A DNA stretch of 64,000 bases from Deinococcus depolymerans. GTDB taxonomy: Bacteria > Deinococcota > Deinococci > Deinococcales > Deinococcaceae. This document shows, piece after piece, positions 21,577 to 32,286 of the stretch (position 1 is the first letter of the stretch; each line of letters opens with the position of its first letter). The translations under genes and the position numbers were made by a program. Location: assembly GCF_039522025.1 (NCBI RefSeq), contig NZ_BAAADB010000001.1:11887-75886 (forward strand). The letters are read 5' to 3'. Below the pieces are notes generated by a model. The model saw nothing but the letters and a program-made list of their open reading frames with translations, was not told the DNA's origin and ran no database searches.

Positions 21577-24500
21577 ATCCCGCGCCCTGCTGCTCGCCGG
21601 CCTGCTCGCCCTGAGCGGCTGCGCCACCACTGACGCCCCCACCGCCGCCCCGACTTCCACCCCCAGCGCCGCCCGCGTGCTGGGCCTGTACGAACTGCGC
21701 GTGAACGGCCTGAGCGGCCCGTCCGCCCAGGCGACCGTCCGGCCCGCCAGCGGGCTGAGTACACAGGCGGCCGAGGTCACGGGCGGCCTGAGCTTCACCC
21801 GGACCAGCATGTCCAACCTCGTGGACGAGACGAACCGCGTGGTCCACATGACCGCCACCTTCACCGTCACGAACACCACCCAGACGCCCATCACGCTGCC
21901 CACCTACATTCCCGTGGACACCGCCGGGACCGGCGGCACCAGCGGCAGCACGCCCTTCGGCGAGGTCCGTACCCGCACCGGCGTGCCCGTCAGCGCGACC
22001 GGCATGCAGGTCGAGGTCGCCCACCAGCTCTCGGGCGGCACCATCCAGGCCGACCCGAACGCCACTCCCCTGCGCAGCGGACTGGATACCGGCGGCCTGC
22101 AGGTCACCACGCCCGCCGGGCAGAGCGTCGCGGGCCTCAGCCACCAGGGCTGGGAAGGCGGCGTACTCGCGCCCGGGGCGTCCCAGACGATCAGCTTCGC
22201 GGCGCGCGTTCCCCTGCAGGGCACGCAGATCAGCGACGCCGACCCCTTCGCGTTCAAGCTGGTGTTCGCCGTGGCCGACGCGCCCGGACAGGTCGCCCTG
22301 ACCAACGTCGCCAGCGTGCAGGGCAGCACGCCCAGCGGGGACGCCGCCACGCCCGTCAGCGGCCAGAGCGTCACGGTCGAGGGCGTGGTCACGGCCGCGT
22401 TCAACGCGTCCCTGCAGGGTTTCTTCCTGCAGGAGGAAGGCATCGACGCGGACGGTGACGCCACCACCAGCGACGGCGTGTTCGTGTACTGCGGTACGGC
22501 CGGCTGCCCCGGCGTGAACGTCGGGGACCGCGTCCGCGTGACCGGCACCGCTGCCGAATTCAACGCCGCCACCCAGATCACGACCACGGCGGCCAGCGTC
22601 ACCACCCTCGCCAGCGGTGTGGCCCTGCCGGACGCGCAGACGCTGACCCTGCCGCTGAACGTCACGGCCCGTGAGCGTCTCGAAGGCATGCGCGTCAGCG
22701 TGAGCGGGAAGGTCACGAACAACTTCCCGCTGGGCCGTTTCGGGAGTTTCGACATCGCCGACGACCGCGTGCCGAACTTCACGCAGCTGAACGCACCGGA
22801 CGTGGCCGCGTACGCCGCGTACCAGACGGACTTCAAGAACCGCTACATCCGCATTGACGACGGCAACCGCCAGCAGAACCCCGACCCGGAAATCTTCGCG
22901 CGCGGCGGCCAGAACCTGAGCGCCGCGAACACCCTGCGCGGCGGCGACACGGTGCAGGCCACCGGCGTCCTCACCTGGAGCAACGACAGCGGCACCCTGA
23001 CCAGCGGCGGCAGCCTCTACACCTACCGCGTCCTGGCTGGCCAGAGCGACGTGCAGGTCACCGCCAGCAACCCCCGCCTGAGCGCCCCGGAAGCCGTGGG
23101 GGGCACCCTGCGCGTCGGCGCGATGAACGTCCTGAACTACTTCACGTCCCTCGTCACGAGCAACACGGGCTGCACGCCCAACGGCGTGGGCGGCAGCGCA
23201 GCCCGGGGCGCGAACACCTGCGAGGAGTTCCTGCGCCAGCAGGACAAGATCGTGGCGGCCATCAGCGGCCTGAACGCCGACGTGCTGAACCTGATGGAAA
23301 TCCAGAACGACTTCGACAAGGGCACCAACAGCTCCGTGGCGTGGCTCGTCAACGCCCTGAACACGAAACTCGGGGCGGGCACGTACGCCTACGTGAACCC
23401 CGGCGCGAAGGTCGGCACGGACGCCATCAGCCTCGCCATGATCTACAAGCCGGCTGCCGTCACGCCCGTCGGGAACCTCGCGATCCTGAACAACACCTTC
23501 GACCCGAACTACGCCGACACCTGCAACCGTCCCACCTGGGCGCAGACCTTCCAGAGCAACGCGAACGGCGGGCGCTTCACGGCCGTGGCCATGCACCTCA
23601 AGAGCAAGGGCAGCGCCTGCGCCGCCACCAGCGACGCCGACATCGGCGACGGGCAGGGCAACGGCTACAAGGCGCGGCGCAACGCCGCGACCGCCATCGC
23701 CAACTGGCTGGACACCAACCCCACCGGCATCACCGAGGATGACCGCATCCTGATGGGCGACTACAACGCCTACGCCGGCGAGGAACCCCTGACCATCCTG
23801 GCTGGCCGAGGGTACGCCAACCTGTTCGACCGGAACGTGTACTCCTACCAGTTCGACGGGCAGTGGGGCAGCCTCGATCAGGCCACCGGCAGCGCCAGCC
23901 TCGCCGCGCAGGTCACCGGGAAGACCAAGTGGCACATCAACAGCGATGAACCCACGGTGCTGGACTACAACACCGAATTCAAGAGCGCCGGGCAGCTGAC
24001 CAGCCTCTACGCCGCCGACGCCTTCCGCAGCAGCGACCACGACCCCATCCTGATCGGCCTGAACCTGACCGCCCAGACGCCCATCGTGGTCACGAACCCC
24101 ACGACCACCCTGACGCCCGCCAGCGCCAGCGCGAACGTGAACCTGGGCAGCAGCGTCTCCGGGACCTTCACGACCAGCAGCACGGACGTCACCACGCTGA
24201 ACGTCGCCACCACCCTCACCAAGACGGACGGCGCGGCCGCCGGGACCAACCCCACGGTCACGGCCCCCACGACCGCCGCTCCCAACGGCACCTTCGACGT
24301 GACGGTCACCGCCGCCGCCGACACCACCCCCGGCGCGTACCGCGTGACCGTGGGGACCAGCAGCGGCAGCGCCAGCGCCAGCGCCACCTACGACGTGAAC
24401 GTGAACGGCATCCTGCTCAGCGCCCCCAGTAACCTCAGCTACGGCGCGGCCGACGCAGCGACCGGCGCGACGACCAGCGCCGCCGTGACCGCCTACGGTG

Positions 24501-25270
24501 CGGGCACTGTCAGCTACTCGGCCTCGGCCACGGGTGCCGGCGCTCCGAGCATCACCGTCACCCCCGGCACGACCACCGGCAACAGCACGCCCCTGACCGT
24601 CACCGCCACCGGCGGCAGCGCCGGCACGTACACGGCCACCCTGACGGCCACCGGCACGAACGGCCAGACGGCCAGCCGCACCTTCACCGTGACCGTCACG
24701 GCCGCGCCGACCGGCCGACTGGTGATCAGCGAGTTCCGTTTCCGCGGGCCTTCCGGCGGGAACGATGAGTTCGTCGAACTGGTCAACATGGGCACCGCGC
24801 CGCTGGATATCAGCGGGTACCTCATCCAGGGCAACAACAACAATGCGCTCACCTGGGGGACGAGAGCCACCGTTCCCACCAACACTGTGCTTCAGCCCGG
24901 ACAGTTCTACCTGATGGTCAACAACACGGCGTCCGGAGGGTACAGCCTGACCACCACCGCGGCCGGTGACCTCACCACCACCTCCGGCACGTCCGACAAC
25001 CGTGCGGTCCGCGTCACGACGGCGGGCGGCACGGTGCTGGACACGGTCGGCTTCGCCGCTACGACCGCCCAGGGCGTGCTGTGCGAGGGCACCTGCATCG
25101 CCAACGGCCCCACCAGCACAACGGCACAGATCAGCTGGGCGCGGAACGTCAGTGGCGGGCAGTTCGTGGACACGGACAACAACGCCAGCGACTTCACCTA
25201 CCGCGACGGTGCGGCAAGCGGTAGTGCCAACCCGCAGAACAGGACCGTCACCTTCAGCGGCACCAACTGA
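21563..25270 (+). CDS. Secreted ExeM/NucH-type nuclease lipoprotein with lamin-tail domain, 1235 aa
   Basis: GTG start with AGGAG 6-7 bases upstream, both inside the peptide gene, so translation is coupled to it. Signal peptide ending LLALSGC (lipidated C20). Order: an N-terminal beta-rich region, an OB-like module (GQSVTVEGVVTAAFN to FFLQEEG) near 270-400, an endonuclease/exonuclease/phosphatase domain from about 516 (LRVGAMNVLNYF) through NLMEIQND, ILMGDYNAY and SSDHDPI near 825, two Ig-like Thr/Ala-rich modules, and a C-terminal lamin-tail domain from about 1052 (RLVISEFRF to GNDEFVELVN). Such enzymes degrade extracellular DNA for nutrient use, biofilm turnover or competition. All catalytic motifs appear intact. 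Confidence 0.88.
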   Translation: MARTESRALLLAGLLALSGCATTDAPTAAPTSTPSAARVLGLYELRVNGLSGPSAQATVRPASGLSTQAAEVTGGLSFTRTSMSNLVDETNRVVHMTATFTVTNTTQTPITLPTYIPVDTAGTGGTSGSTPFGEVRTRTGVPVSATGMQVEVAHQLSGGTIQADPNATPLRSGLDTGGLQVTTPAGQSVAGLSHQGWEGGVLAPGASQTISFAARVPLQGTQISDADPFAFKLVFAVADAPGQVALTNVASVQGSTPSGDAATPVSGQSVTVEGVVTAAFNASLQGFFLQEEGIDADGDATTSDGVFVYCGTAGCPGVNVGDRVRVTGTAAEFNAATQITTTAASVTTLASGVALPDAQTLTLPLNVTARERLEGMRVSVSGKVTNNFPLGRFGSFDIADDRVPNFTQLNAPDVAAYAAYQTDFKNRYIRIDDGNRQQNPDPEIFARGGQNLSAANTLRGGDTVQATGVLTWSNDSGTLTSGGSLYTYRVLAGQSDVQVTASNPRLSAPEAVGGTLRVGAMNVLNYFTSLVTSNTGCTPNGVGGSAARGANTCEEFLRQQDKIVAAISGLNADVLNLMEIQNDFDKGTNSSVAWLVNALNTKLGAGTYAYVNPGAKVGTDAISLAMIYKPAAVTPVGNLAILNNTFDPNYADTCNRPTWAQTFQSNANGGRFTAVAMHLKSKGSACAATSDADIGDGQGNGYKARRNAATAIANWLDTNPTGITEDDRILMGDYNAYAGEEPLTILAGRGYANLFDRNVYSYQFDGQWGSLDQATGSASLAAQVTGKTKWHINSDEPTVLDYNTEFKSAGQLTSLYAADAFRSSDHDPILIGLNLTAQTPIVVTNPTTTLTPASASANVNLGSSVSGTFTTSSTDVTTLNVATTLTKTDGAAAGTNPTVTAPTTAAPNGTFDVTVTAAADTTPGAYRVTVGTSSGSASASATYDVNVNGILLSAPSNLSYGAADAATGATTSAAVTAYGAGTVSYSASATGAGAPSITVTPGTTTGNSTPLTVTATGGSAGTYTATLTATGTNGQTASRTFTVTVTAAPTGRLVISEFRFRGPSGGNDEFVELVNMGTAPLDISGYLIQGNNNNALTWGTRATVPTNTVLQPGQFYLMVNNTASGGYSLTTTAAGDLTTTSGTSDNRAVRVTTAGGTVLDTVGFAATTAQGVLCEGTCIANGPTSTTAQISWARNVSGGQFVDTDNNASDFTYRDGAASGSANPQNRTVTFSGTN

Positions 25271-25301
25271 TCCGCCGCGTCTGATCGACCCCGTACTCAC
25301 G

Positions 25302-25323
25302 CCGCCCCTCCGGGGGCGGTTTT
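25302..25323 (+). terminator. Intrinsic terminator of the peptide-nuclease operon
   Basis: CCGCCCC at 25302-25308 pairs with GGGGCGG at 25313-25319 around TCCG, followed by TTTT. The convergent gene ends at 25325, so the same hairpin may serve both sides. Confidence 0.85.
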
Positions 25324-25324
25324 G

Positions 25325-26368
25325 TCATTCCAGCCCGGTCAGCCAGGGGTGCCCCGGTCGGGTGAGGGTCAGGGCGCCGCGCAGCCACGCGCGGGCCTGT
25401 GCGGTCAGGGTGGGCTGGACGCGCTGGTAGTCCTGTTCGTCCTTGCTGCGTGGGTCGCGTCCGGCTGCGCCTGCCTTGAACAGCAGGACGGCTTCGGGCG
25501 CGAGGTACGGGAGGCCTTCGGGGCTGACGCAGCGGGCGCGCTCCAGCGGCAGCGTGAGGCGGGGGTCGCGGCGGTAGTGCCAGGTGCCGCCGCTCAGGTC
25601 GCTGAGCATCAGGTCGAGCATCAGCACGCCGGTCAGGTCGGGGTGCCGGGCGTGAATCTGGAAGTGGGGCGGGTCAAGGGGGGCCGTGTAGGGCTGGTAG
25701 GTGCCGTGGATGGATGCGTCGAGTCGCCAGCCCGGCAGCAGGCGGGGCAGCTGGGCCTGGGCTTCGCGGGGCAGGATCACGTCGAGGTCGTCGTGGGGCC
25801 GGGCGGTCATGCCCAGGTGCAGGTCGAGGGCGTATCCGGCGGCGATCATCCACGGGGCGTCCAGCGGGGGGAGCAGGCGGGCGACCTGCCGGGCGGGGGT
25901 CAGGCCGACAGTGCGGGCGTGGTGGGCCAGGGCGGCGGGACGCAGGGCGTGGTCGGCGTGGTCGCGGCCGGCGGCGGTGAAGGCGGCGCGGTAGGTGCGG
26001 GCGGCTTGGGGGTCGTGGCGCAGCAGGTCACGCAGCGCGGCCTGCTCGGCGCGCCAGCCGCTGTCGTGGTCGCTGATGATCAGTCGCCAGCCGCCGGGGT
26101 GCGTCCAGGTGCGCTCCGATCGTGGCTGGTAGCCGAGACGGCTCAGGGCGGCGCGCTGCTCCTGGGTGGGCGGGTCGGGCAGCAGGTCCAAGTGCAGTTC
26201 CGGGGTGTCCAGGTCGGCCAGCGCGGGGACGCTGCCGGGACCGCCGGTCTGGACGTGGAAGACGCCGTCCGGGCGGTGGCCGCTCATGAAGTCGCTCAGG
26301 TGCGTGCGGAGGTCCTGCATGGCGCGGTCGTGGTTCATGCGGCCTGGGTCGATGCCTTCAGGGTCCAT
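25325..26368 (-). CDS. GrpB-like / aminoglycoside-nucleotidyltransferase-like fusion protein, 347 aa
   Basis: The middle ([39 protein letters not shown]) resembles the later half of GrpB/UPF0157 proteins, which are themselves nucleotidyltransferase-fold relatives. From about 180 on, [16 protein letters not shown] followed by [13 protein letters not shown] gives the DxD pair of AadAT/2''-type nucleotidyltransferases, with [21 protein letters not shown] at the end. Substrate unknown; resistance activity cannot be claimed. ATG at 26368 is taken as start, though ATG at 26338 is possible. Divergent from the DegQ-type protease. Confidence 0.65.
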   Translation of the reverse strand: MDPEGIDPGRMNHDRAMQDLRTHLSDFMSGHRPDGVFHVQTGGPGSVPALADLDTPELHLDLLPDPPTQEQRAALSRLGYQPRSERTWTHPGGWRLIISDHDSGWRAEQAALRDLLRHDPQAARTYRAAFTAAGRDHADHALRPAALAHHARTVGLTPARQVARLLPPLDAPWMIAAGYALDLHLGMTARPHDDLDVILPREAQAQLPRLLPGWRLDASIHGTYQPYTAPLDPPHFQIHARHPDLTGVLMLDLMLSDLSGGTWHYRRDPRLTLPLERARCVSPEGLPYLAPEAVLLFKAGAAGRDPRSKDEQDYQRVQPTLTAQARAWLRGALTLTRPGHPWLTGLE

Positions 26369-26430
26369 GCATGAAGCACACCACAGCGCGTCCCCACCCG
26401 GCATCCGCTCCTTGGCGGATAATGCCTCTC

Positions 26431-27699
26431 ATGAAGGGTCGTGGTGTCGGGATCGTGCTGGTGCTGGTGGGACTGGGTCTGGGGGCGACGCTGCTGCGCG
26501 ATCAGGTGCCAGTGGGTGGGGCGCAGGCTCCGGCCGCGGGTGCGGCGGCCGATCCGGTGGCGGCGGAGGCGGGCGCGCGGCTTCAGAACGAGCAGAACAC
26601 CATCGACGTGGTCGGGCGGTTCGAGCCGGGGCTGGTGTTCATCAGTACCGAGAACGAGGTGATGGGGCAGGATCCGTTCGGGATGTTCGGGGGCGGCACG
26701 GAGGTCCAGCGCGGGGTGGGAAGTGGGTTCTTCGTGAACGACGCGGGGGACATCCTGACGAACTACCACGTGGTGGCCGGGGAGGCCGGGGCGGGCGCGG
26801 CGCAGAAGATCAGCGTGCGGGTCATGGGGCAGGAGCAGAGCGTGGAGGCGCGCGTGATCGGGCTGGCCCCGCAGTACGATCTGGCGTTGATCCGCCCGGT
26901 GGGCCTGGATGCCAAGCTGATCCGGCCGATTCCGCTGGGGAACAGCGACGCCCTGAAGGTGGGGCAGAAGGCGATTGCGATGGGCGCGCCGTTCGGGCTG
27001 GATTTCAGTGTGACCGAGGGCATCGTGAGCAGCACGGCGCGGCAGATTCCGATCGGGTTCTCGGGCGGCGGCGCGGGCGAGGGCATCACGCAAAAGGCGA
27101 TTCAGACGGACGCAGCGATCAACCCGGGGAACAGCGGGGGGCCGCTGCTGGACAGCGGGGGGCGCGTGATCGGCATCAACACGCAGATCTACTCGCCCAG
27201 CGGGCAGAGTACCGGCGTGGGTCAGAGTGCCGGGGTGGGCTTCGCGATCCCCGTGAACACGGCCAAGAACCTGTTGCCGCGCCTGCAGGCAGCGGACGGG
27301 CAGGAGGTGCGCGCGCCGACGCTGGGCGTGGCGGCGGGCCTGATGGTGCGCGGGCAGCAGCAGACGCTGGCGGTGGGCCTGAGCGTGCTGTCGTCGGAGG
27401 GTAAACGGGAGCTGGGCCTGCCGGAGCGGGGACTGGTGATCGGGGAAGTCATGCCGGGCACGCCGGCCGCGCGGGCGGGCTTGCAGGGCGGCACGCGCAC
27501 CGAGGCGTTCCGGGGCGGCGCGATCCGCCTGGGCGGGGACGTGATCACGGCCGTGAACGGCAAGCCGGTGGACGCCCTGGAGGACCTGCAGGCGGGCCTG
27601 ATCGACCGCAAGGAGGGCGACACGGTGACGCTGACGGTCGTGCGGGCCGGGAAGTCGCGTGAGGTGAAGGTCACGCTGGATGAAACCTCGTTCCGCTGA
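26431..27699 (+). CDS. DegQ/HtrA-type trypsin-like serine protease with PDZ domain, 422 aa
   Basis: An N-terminal uncleaved or cleaved signal/anchor ([17 protein letters not shown]) is followed by a linker and the protease domain with catalytic H113 (TNYHVV), D150 (QYDLAL) and S235 ([10 protein letters not shown]). The C-terminal PDZ domain spans about 320-415 ([30 protein letters not shown]). It would degrade or refold misfolded envelope proteins. GATAAT at 26418-26423 is 7 bases before the ATG. The 3' end overlaps the start of the tRNA nucleotidyltransferase gene by 20 bases, an unusual coupling of envelope quality control with tRNA maturation. Confidence 0.92.
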   Translation: MKGRGVGIVLVLVGLGLGATLLRDQVPVGGAQAPAAGAAADPVAAEAGARLQNEQNTIDVVGRFEPGLVFISTENEVMGQDPFGMFGGGTEVQRGVGSGFFVNDAGDILTNYHVVAGEAGAGAAQKISVRVMGQEQSVEARVIGLAPQYDLALIRPVGLDAKLIRPIPLGNSDALKVGQKAIAMGAPFGLDFSVTEGIVSSTARQIPIGFSGGGAGEGITQKAIQTDAAINPGNSGGPLLDSGGRVIGINTQIYSPSGQSTGVGQSAGVGFAIPVNTAKNLLPRLQAADGQEVRAPTLGVAAGLMVRGQQQTLAVGLSVLSSEGKRELGLPERGLVIGEVMPGTPAARAGLQGGTRTEAFRGGAIRLGGDVITAVNGKPVDALEDLQAGLIDRKEGDTVTLTVVRAGKSREVKVTLDETSFR

Positions 27700-28804
27700 G
27701 AACGCAGCGCAGGCGCAGGCCGTGTGGGCGGCGCTGCGTCCGGAGGACCGGGCGTGGCTGCTGACCGTGGCGGCGCAGGCGGGTCCGGGCGGCGCGGCGC
27801 TGGTGGGCGGCGCGGTGCGGGACGCGCTGCTGGGCGTGACGCCGCTGGACCTGGATGTGGTGATTCCCGACGCGGACGTGGCGGCCCTGGCGGCCGGGAC
27901 GGGGTTGCCGTTCGTGTTCCACCCGGCGTTCGGGAACGCGACCGTGACCCTGCCGGACGGCCGCGCGGCGGATCTGGTGCGGGCGCGGCGGGAAGTCTAC
28001 CCGGTGCCCGGCGGGAACCCGCGGCCGCAACCGGGCTCGCTGACCGCCGATCTGTGGCGGCGGGATTTCAGTGTGAACGCGCTGGCCCTGCACCTCTCCC
28101 CTGCCGGGAAGCCCACGCTGCTGGACGTGACGGGCGGCCTGCAGGACCTGCGCGTGCGGGTGCTGCGGCCCCTGCACCCGGCTTCGCTGCGTGAGGATGC
28201 CAGCCGGCTGGTGCGCGGGGCGAGGCTGGCCGCGCGGCTGAACCTGGGTGCCGCGCCGGAGCTGCTCTCGCAGGTGCCGGATGCGCTGGACATGGCCCCG
28301 CGCACCCCCCGGCTGTGGGCAGAACTGAAACTGCTGCTGCATGAGCCCCGCCCTGGACGGGCTGCCGCGCGGCTGCGTGCCTGGGGGGCCGCCTCGCTGC
28401 TGCCGGACACGGCGCTGCTGGACGCCCTGGACGCCCGCCGGGACGCGGGGGCGACCCTGTCCATGAACGCCTACGCGGCGGCGCTGCTGCACGCCGCGCC
28501 AGACCCGGAGGCGCTGGCGGCGCGACTGGACCTGGGCACCCGGCCCGCCGCGCTGCTGGCCCGCGCCCTGTCGGACACCTTCTACCCGGACGGCACGCCG
28601 GAGCGCGAGTTGCGTGCCCTGCTGCGCCCGCACGCGCACGAACCCCTGACCGGGAAGGACGTGCTGGCGCTGGGCGTCCCGCCGGGCCGGGCGGTGGGCG
28701 AGGCGCTGGCGCACCTGGGGTCGCTGCGCCGGGCCGGGCAGGTCCGCAACCCTGACGAGGAGCGCGCGGCGCTGAAAGCGTTCCTGGCGACGAAAGCCCG
28801 GTAG
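27680..28804 (+). CDS. tRNA CCA-end nucleotidyltransferase / poly(A) polymerase family (class II), 374 aa
   Basis: N-terminal nucleotidyltransferase head with [11 protein letters not shown], the DxD metal site LDLDVVIPD and [15 protein letters not shown]; neck with [18 protein letters not shown]. The family adds C and A residues to tRNA 3' ends. In Deinococcus the work is shared between separate CC-adding and A-adding enzymes (established for D. radiodurans), so this may be only one of the two; which one is not clear by eye. The ATG lies inside the last codons of the upstream protease gene. Substrates without encoded CCA exist in this window (tRNA-Gly at 46641). Confidence 0.85.
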   Translation: MKPRSAENAAQAQAVWAALRPEDRAWLLTVAAQAGPGGAALVGGAVRDALLGVTPLDLDVVIPDADVAALAAGTGLPFVFHPAFGNATVTLPDGRAADLVRARREVYPVPGGNPRPQPGSLTADLWRRDFSVNALALHLSPAGKPTLLDVTGGLQDLRVRVLRPLHPASLREDASRLVRGARLAARLNLGAAPELLSQVPDALDMAPRTPRLWAELKLLLHEPRPGRAAARLRAWGAASLLPDTALLDALDARRDAGATLSMNAYAAALLHAAPDPEALAARLDLGTRPAALLARALSDTFYPDGTPERELRALLRPHAHEPLTGKDVLALGVPPGRAVGEALAHLGSLRRAGQVRNPDEERAALKAFLATKAR

Positions 28805-28828
28805 GCGGACCCACTAGAATGCCGGGGT

Positions 28829-29440
28829 ATGGGTCTCATCTCTCTGCTGACCAGCAATCCCGCCGCGTTCGTGATCATCGCGGCGGCACTGGTCCTGTCC
28901 CTGGCCTTTCACGAGTTCGCGCACGCGTACACGGCGGACCGCCTGGGCGACCCGACGCCCCGCCGCTACGGGCGCGTGACCCTGAATCCCATCAAGCACC
29001 TCGATCCGTTCGGGACGCTGCTGCTGCTGCTGGTGGGCTTCGGGTTCGCGCGGCCCGTGCCGATCAACCCGAACAACCTGGGCCGCTGGGGCACCATGTG
29101 GGTGGCGGCAGCCGGGCCGATCAGTAACCTGCTGATCGCGGTGGTGTGCGCGCTGCTGCTCAAGGTGCTGCCCCTGACGGACCTGACGTACACGATCCTG
29201 ATGACGGTGCTGGGCATCAACGTGGTGCTGGCGGTCTTCAACCTGATTCCGATTCCGCTGCTGGACGGCAGCCGCATTCTGGGGGCGCTGGTGCCGTCAC
29301 TGGGCCGCGCCCTGAATCAGTTCGAGATGATGCCGTACTCGTTCCTGATCGTGATGGGCTTCATCTACCTGTTCCGCCCCCAGATCGGGCAGTTGATCGG
29401 CACGGTGCAGGACTGGGTGATCGGTTTCGTGGGCGTGTGA
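28829..29440 (+). CDS. Site-2 protease family (M50) membrane metalloprotease, 203 aa
   Basis: A compact zinc protease embedded in the membrane: HEFAH at 28-32 within the first hydrophobic segments ([20 protein letters not shown]), then a [11 protein letters not shown] segment and the third-ligand motif [11 protein letters not shown] near 140. About five to six membrane segments and no PDZ domain. Family members cleave transmembrane anti-sigma factors or signal remnants; the substrate is unknown. TAGAAT at 28815-28820 is 8 bases before the ATG. The TGA stop is the first three bases of repeat copy 3. Confidence 0.9.
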   Translation: MGLISLLTSNPAAFVIIAAALVLSLAFHEFAHAYTADRLGDPTPRRYGRVTLNPIKHLDPFGTLLLLLVGFGFARPVPINPNNLGRWGTMWVAAAGPISNLLIAVVCALLLKVLPLTDLTYTILMTVLGINVVLAVFNLIPIPLLDGSRILGALVPSLGRALNQFEMMPYSFLIVMGFIYLFRPQIGQLIGTVQDWVIGFVGV

Positions 29441-29575
29441 TACGGACTCCGATTGAATGGCTTACAAAGCCGTTCAATCCGAGCGAAGCGAGTGGGAGAA
29501 AACCGGGTTCCGGACGTGGAGTTAACAGATCGGTGATGTTCCGATCTGTTAACGAAACAAACGGAATCCGTATGA
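29438..29575. repeat. Intergenic repeat copy 3 (138 bp)
   Basis: Runs from TGATACGGACTCCGATTGAATGG to AACGGAATCCGTATGA. It contains hairpin A (GATTGAATGG, 9-base loop, CCGTTCAATC) and hairpin B (AACAGATCGG...CCGATCTGTT). The opening TGA is the stop codon of the site-2 protease gene. This is the best-preserved copy. Confidence 0.85.
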
Positions 29576-29586
29576 CCTTTAACAGC

Positions 29587-29625
29587 AGCCGGGCCGGAGG
29601 TCGAGTGATCACCTCCGGCCCGGCT
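29587..29625. terminator. 15-bp-stem hairpin downstream of the hemolysin III gene
   Basis: AGCCGGGCCGGAGGT at 29587-29601 pairs perfectly with 29611-29625 around 9 bases. It has only short T-runs on either side. Placed between convergent transcripts, so probably bidirectional. Confidence 0.6.
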
Positions 29626-29650
29626 GTCTGCTGTGTTCAGGACAGGTTGT

Positions 29651-30292
29651 TCAGCGCAGGTTGAACATCATGACGACGTGCGCGGCGGTGCCGGCCAGCA
29701 CGAACAGGTGCCAGATCTCGTGGAAGCCGAACACGCCGGGGCGGGGGTTCCAGCGTTTCGTGCCGTAGATGACGGCCCCGATGGAGTACAGCACGCCGCC
29801 CGCCGCGAGCCAGAAGATGGCGGCGGGTGGCAGGTGGCGGGCCAGTTGCGGCAGGAACGCCACGGCCAGCCAGCCCATGCCGAGGTACAGGGCAGTGCTG
29901 ACCCAGCGGGGCAGGCTCATGGTCACGAGTTTCAGGGTGATGCCGCTCAGGGCGATGCCCCAGATGACCCACAGGACCACGCCCTGCCAGGGGTCGGGCA
30001 GGCCGAAGTACGCAATCGGGGTGTAACTGCCGGCGATCAGCAGGAAGATGCCGGCATGGTCGAGTTTGCGTAGCCACAGCATGCCGCGCTCGCCGGGAAA
30101 GAACGAGTGGTAACTGGCGCTGGCGGCGTACAGCAGGGTCATGCTGATCACGAATACGGTGAACGGCCACAGGGCCAGTTCGCGGGCGTGCGCCCACCAC
30201 AGCAGCGGTCCCAGGATGATCAGCGCCGCCAGGACGCCGGCCCAGTGGGTCAGGGCGTTGACGGGTTCGCGGGGGGCGGTCAGGAAGCGCAT
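29651..30292 (-). CDS. Hemolysin III / PAQR-family membrane protein, 213 aa
   Basis: Seven hydrophobic segments with the family's conserved polar residues: SASYHSFFP near 57-65, [18 protein letters not shown] near 75-92, and the C-terminal [20 protein letters not shown]. The His and Asp residues form a zinc site like that of ceramidase/PAQR proteins. Despite the name, cytolysis is unlikely to be its role; membrane lipid homeostasis is suggested for the family. ACCCTA on the plus strand at 30299-30304 gives a TAGGGT -10 box 6 bases before the ATG. Confidence 0.9.
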   Translation of the reverse strand: MRFLTAPREPVNALTHWAGVLAALIILGPLLWWAHARELALWPFTVFVISMTLLYAASASYHSFFPGERGMLWLRKLDHAGIFLLIAGSYTPIAYFGLPDPWQGVVLWVIWGIALSGITLKLVTMSLPRWVSTALYLGMGWLAVAFLPQLARHLPPAAIFWLAAGGVLYSIGAVIYGTKRWNPRPGVFGFHEIWHLFVLAGTAAHVVMMFNLR

Positions 30293-30384
30293 GCCCCTAC
30301 CCTACCCCCACCCGCTGATGACAGTCTGTCAACTGGGACGGGGTGCAATCCTCTCCCCCGTCTCGCTCCCGGTCTGCCGTGGCC

Positions 30385-32079
<1,695 letters not shown>

Positions 32080-32086
32080 CACACCG

Positions 32087-32117
32087 CACCCGCCTGTTTC
32101 ATGCAGGCGGGTGTCTT
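32087..32117 (+). terminator. Terminator of tRNA-Ala
   Basis: CACCCGCCTG at 32087-32096 pairs with CAGGCGGGTG at 32104-32113 around 7 bases, followed by TCTT. Confidence 0.85.
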
Positions 32118-32153
32118 CCGTTCAGGCCGGGCCGACACGCTCCCGGCGTCCCG

Positions 32154-32286
32154 TCATACGGACCCGGGCTGAAGGGATTGCACAACCCCTTCAACCCGGG
32201 TGCGTCTCATACGGACTCCGTTCTGCTTCTGCTCGCTTCGCTCCGATTGAACGGCTTACAGAGCCATTCAATCGGAGTCCGTATCA
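32154..32286. repeat. Intergenic repeat copy 4, two partial units
   Basis: A diverged half-unit begins TCATACGGACCCGGGC at 32154 and holds its own stem GGGCTGAAGGG/CCCTTCAACCC. A second, shorter unit runs from TCATACGGACTCCG at 32207 to CGGAGTCCGTATCA at 32286 with the GATTGAACGG...CCATTCAATC hairpin. The final TCA (32284-32286) is the stop codon of the minus-strand PQQ-repeat gene. Confidence 0.75.

Noticed and set aside
29651..30200. Alternative-frame Arg/His-rich ORFs opposite or within the hemolysin III gene
   Set aside because: Shadow frames; the PAQR membrane protein with conserved His motifs explains the region.
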